Made by a program: the position numbers and the translations under genes. Below are positions 8,802 through 16,380 of a DNA stretch of 64,000 bases, in pieces. The notes under the pieces were generated by a model, which was not told the DNA's origin, made no database searches, and was given only the letters and a program-made list of their open reading frames with translations. Origin of the DNA: Microbacterium yannicii (GTDB taxonomy: Bacteria > Actinomycetota > Actinomycetes > Actinomycetales > Microbacteriaceae); contig NZ_JAMXMB010000008.1 in NCBI RefSeq assembly GCF_024055635.1, positions 186,001 to 250,000 on the forward strand, given 5' to 3'. The first letter of the stretch is position 1, and each line of letters begins with the position of its first letter.

Positions 8802-10478
8802 TCAGTGCCGCGCGACGATCGCGGCGGCATCCGTTCCCCGGGGCAGCACGCCGTACTGCGCCCCGCGGTCGTCGCCGAGGCGCGCGGCGATGAACGCCTC
8901 GGCGTCGCGGCCCGGTGCGTGGCGGAGCATGAGCGATGCCTGGAACGCGAGTGCTAAGTCTTCGCTGAGACGCCTGGCCTGGGATGCCGCTTCGCCGGGA
9001 TCGGCGGTCAGCCGCTGCAGCAGCACCAGCGTGCGCTCGACGTGACGATCGAGGACCGCCGACGCACCGCTCGTGGCGGCCAGCTCATCGGCGAAGGCCT
9101 CGCCGGATTCGCGGTCGCGTGTGAGCGCCCGCAGCACGTCCAGCGCGATGACGTTGCCCGAGCCCTCCCAGATCGCCATGACCGGCTGCTCGCGATACCG
9201 GCGGGCGAGCGGGAACGACTCGGTGTAGCCGTTGCCGCCGAGGCACTCGAGCGCCTCGTACGCGTGCTGCGGGCCGCGCTTGCACACCCAGTACTTCGAC
9301 ACCGGCGTCGCGAGCCGCCGGAGGGTCACGTCGCGGTCGGACGCCTCCGCCTCGAAGAGCTGCGCCAGGCGCATGCCGGTGAGCATCGCCGCCTCGTACT
9401 CGAGCGAGAGGTCGGCGAGCACGCCGGTCATCGCAGGCTGGTCCACGAGCAGCGCGCCGAACGCCTCACGCCCGCGGGCGTGCCAGAGCGCCTCGGCGAG
9501 AGACTGCCGCATTCCCGCCGCGGTGCCGAGCACGCAGTCGAGGCGCGTGCGCTGCACCATCTCGATGATGGTGCGCACTCCGCGTCCCGGCTCGCCGACG
9601 AGGAATCCGACAGTGCCGTCGAACTCGACCTCCGCCGAGGCGTTGGAGCGATTGCCGAGCTTGTCCTTCAGCCGCTGGATGCGGAACACGTTGCGCATGC
9701 CGTGCGGCAGGCCGCGGGGTACGAACAGGCATGTCAGCCCCTCGTCGACCCCGCTGCTTCGGGTGTGCGCCAGCACGAGGAACCCGTCCGACATCGGCGC
9801 CGAGCAGAACCACTTGTGGCCGGTGAGCTGGTATGCGTGACCGCCCATGGACTCGCCGACAGTGGTGCCGGCACGCACGTCCGATCCGCCCTGCTTCTCG
9901 GTCATCGCCATGCCGATGAGCGCGCTCGTCTTCTCGCCCGCCACGATGAGACGCGGTTCGTACTCGCGCGAGTACAGGCGCGGCAGCCAGGCGTCGGCGA
10001 TCCAGGGTGAGCCCTCGATCGCGGCCACGGCGGCATGGGTCATCGAGACCGGGCAGGCGTGTCCGGGTTCCACCTGTGCGAAGAGCATGAACATGGCGGC
10101 GCGCGCCGCGTGCGCGCCCGGTCGCGGTTCGGCCCACGCCGACGTGTGCGCGCCGCGGGCCACGGCTTCGCCGATCACGCGGTGGTAGGAGGGGTCGTAC
10201 TCCACCTCGTCCAGGCGGTATCCCCAGCGGTCGTGCGGGTACGCGACCGGGGTGTGGATGTTCGCCAGCTCAGCGTCGCGCTGGAACGAGCCGGAGCCGA
10301 CGACTCGTCCGGCCTCGCCCAGGCCCTCTTCCGCCCATTCCGCGCCGAACGCGCGCACGGCCTCGCCCAGCGGCGTGTTGAGGGCGTACTCGTCCACGTC
10401 CACACGCCAGGGCGGCTGGTTCTCGACGTAGTGCGTCGCCGCGCCGATCACGCGCTGCCCCCGCGCGAACGTGGTCAT
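8802..10478 (-). CDS. AidB-like acyl-CoA dehydrogenase-fold flavoprotein
   Basis: Protein of 558 residues that matches the E. coli AidB pattern along its length. The N-terminal THYVENQPPW domain is followed by GMAMTEKQGGSDVRAGTT, LTGHKWFCSAPMSDGFLVLA, LKDKLGNRSNASAEVEF and YRCREQPVMAIWEGSGN-like elements. AidB is an FAD protein of the adaptive response to alkylation; its enzymatic role is unsettled. The start at 10478 is chosen because its ATG overlaps the stop of the upstream metallopeptidase (ATGA) and gives the AidB N-terminus. A longer upstream reading has no family resemblance. A fatty acyl-CoA dehydrogenase of other specificity is the alternative. Confidence 0.9.
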   Translation of the reverse strand: MTTFARGQRVIGAATHYVENQPPWRVDVDEYALNTPLGEAVRAFGAEWAEEGLGEAGRVVGSGSFQRDAELANIHTPVAYPHDRWGYRLDEVEYDPSYHRVIGEAVARGAHTSAWAEPRPGAHAARAAMFMLFAQVEPGHACPVSMTHAAVAAIEGSPWIADAWLPRLYSREYEPRLIVAGEKTSALIGMAMTEKQGGSDVRAGTTVGESMGGHAYQLTGHKWFCSAPMSDGFLVLAHTRSSGVDEGLTCLFVPRGLPHGMRNVFRIQRLKDKLGNRSNASAEVEFDGTVGFLVGEPGRGVRTIIEMVQRTRLDCVLGTAAGMRQSLAEALWHARGREAFGALLVDQPAMTGVLADLSLEYEAAMLTGMRLAQLFEAEASDRDVTLRRLATPVSKYWVCKRGPQHAYEALECLGGNGYTESFPLARRYREQPVMAIWEGSGNVIALDVLRALTRDRESGEAFADELAATSGASAVLDRHVERTLVLLQRLTADPGEAASQARRLSEDLALAFQASLMLRHAPGRDAEAFIAARLGDDRGAQYGVLPRGTDAAAIVARH

Positions 10479-11560
10479 GACCGCTCGGTCTCCGTCGCCA
10501 ACGCGAGCGAGTACTGCTCTCCCTCGCTGAGTGGCGCCCGCGTGACGATGTCGTGGACGAACGCCAGTTTGTGCCGCACCGGCGTCACGATCGTGAACGG
10601 ATAGAGGTCGCCGAAGCCCATCGAGCGGTTGATGCGGTTGAATCCCTGCGACAGCCACTCCCAGTCGGTGAGCAGGCGCTGGATCGGCTCGCGCTCGTAC
10701 GAGGCGAGGGGCACGACGTCCGTGTCGCGGAGGTTCGTCACCGACGCATCCAGATGGATGCCGATGACCGCCGCGGTCTGGAGGGTGCCGGTGATGTGGA
10801 GGTAGTGGGCGAACGTCTCGGCGAAGTCCTCCCAGGGGTGCATCGTGGCGTACTCCGAGATGAACGACTGGCTCCAGTCGGACGGCGCACCCAGCTTGTA
10901 GTGGCGCGTCAGGGCGTCGCGGTAGCTCGTGCGCTCGTCGCCGAACAGGTCACGGCAGCGGTCCCAGAGCTCGTCGTCGGTGAGCAGCACGTTCTGGAAG
11001 TAGTGGCCGACCTCATGGCGGAGGTGACCGAGGATCGTCCGATAGGGCTCGCCCAGGCGCACGCGCAGCGCCTCCCGCCGGTCGTCTAGGCTCTCGGCGA
11101 GGTCGATCGTGATGATGCCGTGGGAGTGCCCGATGGTCACGGGCTTGCCGTCGGACAGGCTCGAGATGAGGTCGAACCCGAGACCGCCGTCCTTGACGTC
11201 CCAGCCGACGATCGGCAGCCCCAGGTCGGCGAGCTGGAGGATCAGTCGACGCTTCGCCTCTTCTGTCTTCGCGAGCTTCTCGAGGGCGACAGTGTCGTTG
11301 CCCGCCGGGCGGCGGCGGGTCAGCCGGCACGAGAAGCACCGGCCGGCGGGCGCGTTCTCCCACACGAGCCAGTTGCACGCCCACTCGCGGTTCGAACAGG
11401 TGTACCAGGTCTCCCCGTCGACGTCGGCCTGACCGTGGCGCAGGCCGACGAACTCACGCGTCGGAAGGTGGTAGCCGATCTCACCCTCGCAGTTCGGGCA
11501 CCGCAGGGTGTCGAGATACACGAAGTGACGGCAATGCGGACAGCGGGGCTGCGAGCTCAC
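10475..11560 (-). CDS. Zinc-ribbon HEVGH metallopeptidase-like protein
   Basis: Protein of 361 residues of the putative zinc-binding metallopeptidase family COG4307. The N-terminus has CPHC...CPNC zinc-ribbon knuckles in the first 25 residues and a second cysteine group (YTC...WAC...CFSC) around 55-78. The catalytic motif is HEVGH at 182-186 (LRHEVGHYF). Downstream, WEDFAETFAHYLHI could supply the third ligand. No signal peptide is present, so it is cytoplasmic. The start is set at GTG 11560, not the upstream ATG, because TACGGT ends 6 nt before it and the zinc knuckle begins four residues later. The stop overlaps the AidB-like start by 4 nt, so the two are translationally coupled. Substrates are unknown. 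Confidence 0.82.
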   Translation of the reverse strand: MSSQPRCPHCRHFVYLDTLRCPNCEGEIGYHLPTREFVGLRHGQADVDGETWYTCSNREWACNWLVWENAPAGRCFSCRLTRRRPAGNDTVALEKLAKTEEAKRRLILQLADLGLPIVGWDVKDGGLGFDLISSLSDGKPVTIGHSHGIITIDLAESLDDRREALRVRLGEPYRTILGHLRHEVGHYFQNVLLTDDELWDRCRDLFGDERTSYRDALTRHYKLGAPSDWSQSFISEYATMHPWEDFAETFAHYLHITGTLQTAAVIGIHLDASVTNLRDTDVVPLASYEREPIQRLLTDWEWLSQGFNRINRSMGFGDLYPFTIVTPVRHKLAFVHDIVTRAPLSEGEQYSLALATETERS

Positions 11561-11601
11561 GCTCTCACCGTAGCCGCTGCGCGTGCCATCCGGCGTCTGT
11601 G

Positions 11602-12735
11602 TCACGCCGCGGGCGCCAGCCTCACACGCAGCAGCCGGTCATCGCCGGAGCGCGGGGAGCCCCGGCCGTCGGTGTTGTTGGTGAGGAGCCACAGCGAGCC
11701 GTCCGGCAGCGCGACCGCGTCGCGGAGACGCCCGTACTCGCCGGACAGCGCCGCGACCGGCTCGTCGACGACCGTCCCCTCACGGGTGTCGAGCTGCCAG
11801 AGCCGCTCTCCGCGCAGCCCGGCGACGAACACCGTGTCGCCGACGGCGGCGATGCCGCTGGGACTCGCCTCGCTCGTCGTCCACTGGGCCACCGGATCGA
11901 CGAACCCCTCACGATCGGCGACGCCCTCGACCACCGGCCAGCCGTAGTTCGCGCCCGGCTCGATGCGATTCACCTCGTCCCACGTATCCTGACCGAACTC
12001 GCTCGCCCACATCGTGCCGTCGGCCGTCCACGCGATGCCCTGGACGTTGCGATGTCCCATCGACCAGATCCGCGTGCCCCAGGGATTGCCCGGCGCCGGC
12101 TCGCCGTCCGCGGTCATGCGCAGGATCTTGCCGCCCAGCGCGTCGCGGTCCTGAGCGGCGTCACGCTGCTGCGCGTCGCCGGTCGTCACGTACAGATAGC
12201 CGTCCGGGCCGAACGCCAGGCGGCCTCCATCGTGGGTGCTCGCCCGCGGAATGCCGTCCAGCACGACCTCGGACTCGCCGAGCTCGAACGATCCCGGTGC
12301 GCCGAGCAGCGGCATCCGTGCCACGCGATTGTCGTCCGCCGCGCCGAAGTAGGCGTACAGCATCGGTGTCTCGCCGGTCGTGAGCAGGGCGAGCCCGTGG
12401 AGCCCCGATTCTCCGCCCGACACGACGCCGGGCACCACGCCTGCCTCGCGGAGGTCGCCGTCCGCCGTCAATTCGAGCACCGCGCCGTCATCGCGCTGCG
12501 AGACCAGGGCGCCTCCGCCGGGGAGCGGGACGACCGACCACGGTGCGGCGAGGCCGGACGCCAGGGTGCCGGTCACCTCTGCGACCCGCCACCAGGTGTC
12601 CGCCCCGGGTGATGAGCTCGGTCCCACCGTGGGTGCCTCTGCAGAAGGCGCCGGCCGTGGCGTAGAGACGCTGCAGCCGGTGGCGGTCATCAGCACCAGG
12701 AGGAGGCATCCGATCGCCCGTCCGGTCCGCCTCAT
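11602..12735 (-). CDS. PQQ-type sugar dehydrogenase-like lipoprotein
   Basis: Exported beta-propeller protein of 377 residues in the soluble glucose/sorbosone dehydrogenase family. The N-terminus is a lipoprotein signal (RRTGRAIGCLLLVLMTATGC) with the lipobox ending at Cys20, followed by a Ser/Pro linker. The propeller begins at LASGLAAPWSVVPLPGGGALVSQ and has the family blocks HDGGRLAFGPDGYLYVTTGD and YGWPVVEG. Enzymes of this family oxidise sugars with PQQ; cofactor use here is inferred only. The ATG overlaps the stop of the preceding VOC gene (ATGA), so the pair is coupled. Longer upstream reading frames lack a signal peptide. Confidence 0.88.
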   Translation of the reverse strand: MRRTGRAIGCLLLVLMTATGCSVSTPRPAPSAEAPTVGPSSSPGADTWWRVAEVTGTLASGLAAPWSVVPLPGGGALVSQRDDGAVLELTADGDLREAGVVPGVVSGGESGLHGLALLTTGETPMLYAYFGAADDNRVARMPLLGAPGSFELGESEVVLDGIPRASTHDGGRLAFGPDGYLYVTTGDAQQRDAAQDRDALGGKILRMTADGEPAPGNPWGTRIWSMGHRNVQGIAWTADGTMWASEFGQDTWDEVNRIEPGANYGWPVVEGVADREGFVDPVAQWTTSEASPSGIAAVGDTVFVAGLRGERLWQLDTREGTVVDEPVAALSGEYGRLRDAVALPDGSLWLLTNNTDGRGSPRSGDDRLLRVRLAPAA

Positions 12736-13208
12736 CCGTCCGCCACGGCAGCCTCGAGGGTGGCGAGGTCGATGCGGCGCATCCTGAGCATCGCCTGCAC
12801 GGCGCGGTGTGCGATCTCGGGGTCGGGATGGCGGATCAGCTCGACCAGCCGGTCGGGGATGATCTGCCACGACAGGCCCCAGCGGTCCTTGAGCCACCCG
12901 CACGGCTGCTCCTGCCCGCCGTCCACGGTCAGGGCGTCCCAATAGCGGTCGACCTCCGCCTGGTCACGGCACGGCACATACAGCGAGAACGCCTCGGTGA
13001 AAGGGAACTGCGGTCCGGCATCCATTCCGAGGTAGTCGCGTCCCCCGAGCCGGAAGTGCACGTGCATGACCTTTCCCCCCATGCCGGGAACCTCGTCGGG
13101 ATAGCGATCGATGCTCACCACCTCCGAGTCGGGGATGAGCGCGGTGTAGAAGGCGACAGCCTCCTCGGCGCTGTCATCGAACCAGAGGAAGGGGGTGACT
13201 GCGCTCAT
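12732..13208 (-). CDS. VOC-family (PhnB-like) protein
   Basis: Cytoplasmic protein of 158 residues with one vicinal-oxygen-chelate/glyoxalase-like module of the PhnB/3-demethylubiquinone type: TPFLWFDDSAEEAVAFYTALIPDSEV, VMHVHFRLGGRDYLGMDAGPQFPF, YVPCRDQAEVDRYWDAL and CGWLKDRWGLSWQIIP. A C-terminal extension to 158 follows. AAGGTGGGA precedes the ATG at 13208 as a ribosome-binding site. It overlaps the sugar-dehydrogenase-like gene by 4 nt. The substrate cannot be told; such proteins are often unassigned. Confidence 0.88.
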   Translation of the reverse strand: MSAVTPFLWFDDSAEEAVAFYTALIPDSEVVSIDRYPDEVPGMGGKVMHVHFRLGGRDYLGMDAGPQFPFTEAFSLYVPCRDQAEVDRYWDALTVDGGQEQPCGWLKDRWGLSWQIIPDRLVELIRHPDPEIAHRAVQAMLRMRRIDLATLEAAVADG

Positions 13209-13261
13209 GCGTCCCACCTTCGTCGACAGGGCGAAGGCGCGCAATGGGGGGATCGCCGTGC

Positions 13262-14347
13262 TCATTCCGCGGGGCGCGGCAGGCGCACGGTGACGCGGAG
13301 ACCTCCGTCGGGGCGCGCGGCGAGGTCGAGGGTCCCGCCGTGCGCCTGTGCGATGCTGCGGACGATGGCCAGGCCCAGACCCACGCCGGCGTGATCGTCG
13401 GTGCGGATGCGTTCGCTCCCCCGCTGGAACGGCTCGGCCAGCGTCGAGACGAGCAGCGGGCTGAGCTTCTCCCCCGTGTTCTCCACCACGATCTCGGCGG
13501 CATCGGGCTGCACCGACGTGACGATGTCGACGATGCCGTCGGCGGGCAGGTTGTGGACGATGGCGTTGTGAACGAGGTTCGACACCAGCTGCCGCAGCAG
13601 CGCGGGGGAACCGGACGCGGGCGTCACCGCGCCGAGCGTGCGCAGTGTCGTCCCACGTGCCTCGGCGAGCGGCAGCAGCGCCTCCGCGGCCTCCTCGGCC
13701 AAGAGCGACAGGTCCACCGTCTCGCAAGTGAAGGAGCGCTGATCCGCCCTACTCAGGAGCAGGAGCGCCTCGGTGAGGCCGATCGCGCGGGTGTTCACGA
13801 TGCGCAGTCGCTCGATCAGTTCGTCGACGTCACGGTCGGGATCTTTGCGCGCGACATCCAGCAGCGTTCGGGTGATCGCCAGCGGCGTGCGCAGCTCGTG
13901 GGAGGCGTTGGCGGCGAACCGACGCTGCTCGGCGACGTGGGACTCCAGCCGCGCGAGCATGGCATCGAAGCTGTCCGCCAGCTCGCGGAACTCGTCCTCG
14001 GCGCCCTCGAGCTCGATCCGATGCGACAGCGAGCCGCCCGCGGCGAGTCGGGTCGCCTCCGTGATGCGTCGCAGGGGCGCCAGCATCCGTCCGGCGAGGA
14101 ACCATCCGCCCAGCAGCCCGAACGCGAGGAGGAAGAGCAGCGCCCAGACGGCCGCCGGTGCGAAGGCGCGGATGAGGTCGCCGCGGTTCGGCACGAACGG
14201 GCCGGGTCCGGTGATCGGCCCATCGGGGACATAGCGCAGGAGGAAGGCCCACACGATCCCGAGCAGCACCGCGCCCGCGACCATCAGGAACCCCGCGTAG
14301 CTCAGGGTCAGCTTGAGCCGTACGCTCAGCCCGGGCTCCCTACTCAC
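13262..14347 (-). CDS. Two-component sensor histidine kinase
   Basis: Membrane kinase of 361 residues. Two hydrophobic segments (about 14-34 and 60-82) flank a very short external loop of roughly 25 residues, so it may sense membrane or envelope state rather than bind a large ligand. A HAMP linker follows the second segment. The HisKA box is ANASHELRTPLAITRTLL, with the phospho-accepting histidine, and the ATPase domain has VHNAIVHN (N box) and GVGLGLAIVRSIAQAHGG (G box). The GTG at 14347 is chosen as start because it overlaps the response-regulator stop by 8 nt and leaves the first transmembrane helix intact. It works with the adjacent regulator. Confidence 0.92.
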   Translation of the reverse strand: MSREPGLSVRLKLTLSYAGFLMVAGAVLLGIVWAFLLRYVPDGPITGPGPFVPNRGDLIRAFAPAAVWALLFLLAFGLLGGWFLAGRMLAPLRRITEATRLAAGGSLSHRIELEGAEDEFRELADSFDAMLARLESHVAEQRRFAANASHELRTPLAITRTLLDVARKDPDRDVDELIERLRIVNTRAIGLTEALLLLSRADQRSFTCETVDLSLLAEEAAEALLPLAEARGTTLRTLGAVTPASGSPALLRQLVSNLVHNAIVHNLPADGIVDIVTSVQPDAAEIVVENTGEKLSPLLVSTLAEPFQRGSERIRTDDHAGVGLGLAIVRSIAQAHGGTLDLAARPDGGLRVTVRLPRPAE

Positions 14348-15020
14348 CGCCGGCACTTCCGTCCGCGTCGATCCGGTAACCGACGCCCGGAACGGTGGCG
14401 ATGACCCAGGGCTCGCCGAGGCGCTTGCGCAGCGTCGACACCGTGATGCGCACCGCGTTGGTGAACGGGTCGGCGTTCTCGTCCCATGCGCGCTCCAGCA
14501 GGTCCTCTGCGCTGACGACACCGCCCTCGGCCGCCATCAGCACCTCGAGCACGGCGAACTGCTTGCGGGTGAGGGCGATGTAGCGATCGTCGCGATAGAC
14601 CTCGCGGCGGAACGGATCCAGCCGCAGTCCCACGAGCTCTCGCACCGGTGGACGGCTGTGCGCGCGGCGGCGGTCCAGTGCGCGCAGTCGCAGCACGAGC
14701 TCCTGCAGATCGAACGGCTTCGTCAGGTAGTCGTCGGCGCCCACCCCGAAGCCCGTGGCCTTGTCATCGATGCGGTCGGCAGCAGTGAGCATGAGGATCG
14801 GGATGCCGCTGCCCGAGGCGACGATGTGCGCCGCGACCTCGTCGCCCGACGGGCCTGGTATGTCACGGTCGAGCACCGCGATGTCGTAGACGTTGATGCT
14901 CAGCAGCTCCAGCGCGGTGTCTCCGTCGCCCGCGATGTCCGCCGCGATCGCCTCCAGGCGCAGACCGTCGCGGATGGCCTGAGCCATCAGAGGTTCGTCT
15001 TCCACCACCAGCACGCGCAT
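14340..15020 (-). CDS. OmpR-family response regulator
   Basis: DNA-binding regulator of 226 residues. The receiver domain carries the acidic pair E7/D8, phospho-acceptor D51 (AVLDRD), a threonine in MLTAAD and a lysine in TKPFD. The C-terminal winged helix includes LTRKQFAVLEVLMAAEG and TVSTLRKRLGEPWVIATVPGVGYRI, typical of OmpR/PhoB regulators. TACGAT ends 6 nt before the ATG, so the operon is likely transcribed as a leaderless mRNA. The VanY-type carboxypeptidase is transcribed away from it 87 bp upstream and is a plausible target. Confidence 0.94.
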   Translation of the reverse strand: MRVLVVEDEPLMAQAIRDGLRLEAIAADIAGDGDTALELLSINVYDIAVLDRDIPGPSGDEVAAHIVASGSGIPILMLTAADRIDDKATGFGVGADDYLTKPFDLQELVLRLRALDRRRAHSRPPVRELVGLRLDPFRREVYRDDRYIALTRKQFAVLEVLMAAEGGVVSAEDLLERAWDENADPFTNAVRITVSTLRKRLGEPWVIATVPGVGYRIDADGSAGGE

Positions 15021-15026
15021 GCTCTG

Positions 15027-15032
15027 ATCGTA
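15027..15032 (-). promoter_or_regulatory. Leaderless -10 box of the two-component operon
   Basis: TACGAT lies 6 nt before the regulator ATG. The short region up to the carboxypeptidase start at 15107 must hold both divergent promoters and any autoregulatory operator. Confidence 0.55.
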
Positions 15033-15106
15033 CGAGCCGGCGCATATCGTCCAGCTATCGGAAAGCGCATACGCCCTCGCAACGCCCGCGCGTGTGGGGT
15101 GGGGGC

Positions 15107-15772
15107 ATGACTCGAACTGCTTCCGCACGCCTGAAGCTCACCGTGGCGCTGTGGGGCGTGATCCTCGCCCTGGTCGTCGTGTGCGCGGTGTCCGTCGGCG
15201 CGGCGCTCCACCAGTCCGCGGCGGCTGCCGACAGATCCGGGCCGGGGAGCCCCCCTCCCCGGCCCGGCACTGCCGCGCCGGCACAGGGTGACGCCGAGGC
15301 GTCGGCCGACGGCGTCGTCACCGAGGAGGACGGCATCCTCCCCGCCGGCGTCTCAGTGTTCGACGACGCCTACCCCGGCGTCGCGCGCCTCTCTCCGGAA
15401 CTGGGCGACGCGCTGCGTCGAGCGGCTGACGACGCCGCGCAGCAGGGCGTCGTGATCCACGTCAACAGCGGGTGGCGGTCCCCCGAATACCAGGACCAGC
15501 TGCTTCAGGATGCGGTGTCCGACTACGGCTCGGAGGCGGAAGCCGCGAGATGGGTGGCCACTGCCGCCACCTCGGCCCACGTCGCCGGCGAAGCCGTCGA
15601 CATCGGCTCCTTCGACGCGGTCGCCTGGATGTCCACGCACGGCGCGGCGTACGGGCTGTGTCAGACGTACAGCAACGAGTCCTGGCACTTCGAACTGCGC
15701 CCGGACGCGGTCCGCGGCGGCTGCCCGACACCGTACGCCGATCCGACGCAGGATCCGCGGATGCAGGGATGA
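15107..15772 (+). CDS. VanY-type D,D-carboxypeptidase (M15B), membrane-anchored
   Basis: Zinc peptidase of 221 residues predicted to trim terminal D-alanine from peptidoglycan stems outside the membrane. An N-terminal hydrophobic segment (about 11-34) acts as anchor or signal, followed by a Pro/Gly/Ala linker. The catalytic domain has the M15 motifs NSGWRSPEYQ, SAHVAGEAVDIG (H158, D165 as zinc ligands) and ESWHFEL (E191, H194), which complete the site. The start at 15107 follows a G-rich stretch; an in-frame GTG at 15092 is less likely. A strong hairpin terminator follows. Position and function parallel van-type VanRS/VanY arrangements, but no VanH/A/X is present. Confidence 0.9.
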   Translation: MTRTASARLKLTVALWGVILALVVVCAVSVGAALHQSAAAADRSGPGSPPPRPGTAAPAQGDAEASADGVVTEEDGILPAGVSVFDDAYPGVARLSPELGDALRRAADDAAQQGVVIHVNSGWRSPEYQDQLLQDAVSDYGSEAEAARWVATAATSAHVAGEAVDIGSFDAVAWMSTHGAAYGLCQTYSNESWHFELRPDAVRGGCPTPYADPTQDPRMQG

Positions 15773-15822
15773 CCACGACGGATCGGTGTCACCGTCACGG
15801 TGCACGTGGCTGGGGAAAACCG

Positions 15823-15849
15823 AAAGGCCGCCCTGATCGGGCGGCCTTT
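15823..15849. terminator. Bidirectional rho-independent terminator
   Basis: An 11-bp perfect stem (AAAGGCCGCCC / GGGCGGCCTTT) around a 5-nt loop, followed by T on the plus strand and preceded by AAA for the minus strand. It can end the carboxypeptidase mRNA and the tRNA-Ala transcript. Confidence 0.85.
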
Positions 15850-15855
15850 TCTCGG

Positions 15856-15928
15856 TGGACCTGAGGGGACTCGAACCCCTGACCCCCTGCATGCCATGCA
15901 GGTGCGCTACCAGCTGCGCCACAGGCCC
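15856..15928 (-). tRNA. tRNA-Ala (GGC anticodon)
   Basis: A 73-nt cloverleaf on the minus strand. The acceptor GGGCCTG pairs with CAGGTCC (one G-T), the discriminator is A, the anticodon stem CCTGC / GCAGG closes an ATGGCAT loop (anticodon GGC, reading GCC), and the T-arm is AGGGG-TTCGAGT-CCCCT. CCA is not encoded. It lies downstream of rsfS and may be co-transcribed or have its own promoter. Confidence 0.95.
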
Positions 15929-15999
15929 TGACGCTGCTCTCGCTCCCGCGAGGCAACTCGTCAAGCTTACAACATTCCGAGCGGTGCTCCGAACCAGGA

Positions 16000-16380
16000 T
16001 CAGTCCTCGGCGGCGGCCGGCGTGGGCAGTTCGACCGGCACCACAGGGCAGTCCTTCCAGAGCCGCTCGAGCCCGTAGTAGATGCGCTCCTCCTCGTGGA
16101 AGACATGCACCACCAGGTCGCCGAAGTCGATCAGCACCCAGCGCGACTCCTGCCGGCCCTCGCGTCGCAGGCGCTTGTGACCGGCCTCGAGAAGCCTGTC
16201 TTCGACCTCGTCGGCGATCGCCGCGACGTTGCGCTCACTGCGCCCGGTCACGAGCAGAAAGATGTCCACCAGCGGGAGCGGCTCCGACACGTCGAGGGCG
16301 ACGAGATCCTCGCCGCCCTTCGCGTCCGCCGCCGCTGCGGCGATCTGGAGCATGTCATGGGACTGCGCACTCGCGACCAT
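16000..16380 (-). CDS. rsfS: Ribosomal silencing factor RsfS
   Basis: Protein of 126 residues that binds ribosomal protein uL14 and blocks subunit joining when nutrients are scarce. It shows the family core VALDVSEPLPLVDIFLLVTGRSERNVAAIADEVE, then EGRQESRWVLIDFGDLVVHVFHEEER..YYGLERLWKDCP. The ATG overlaps the stop of the membrane protein gene by one base (TGATG), so the two are coupled. It is the last protein gene of the long rplU-to-rsfS run, a common actinobacterial order (nadD then rsfS). Confidence 0.96.
   Translation of the reverse strand: MVASAQSHDMLQIAAAAADAKGGEDLVALDVSEPLPLVDIFLLVTGRSERNVAAIADEVEDRLLEAGHKRLRREGRQESRWVLIDFGDLVVHVFHEEERIYYGLERLWKDCPVVPVELPTPAAAED

Noticed and set aside
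10479..10658. N-terminal extension of the AidB-like protein
   Set aside because: The added 60 residues are a shadow of the metallopeptidase gene. The ATGA overlap and AidB similarity fix the start at 10478.
13262..15772. Glycopeptide-resistance (van) operon
   Set aside because: A two-component pair and a VanY-like peptidase are present, but no ligase, VanH or VanX gene is.
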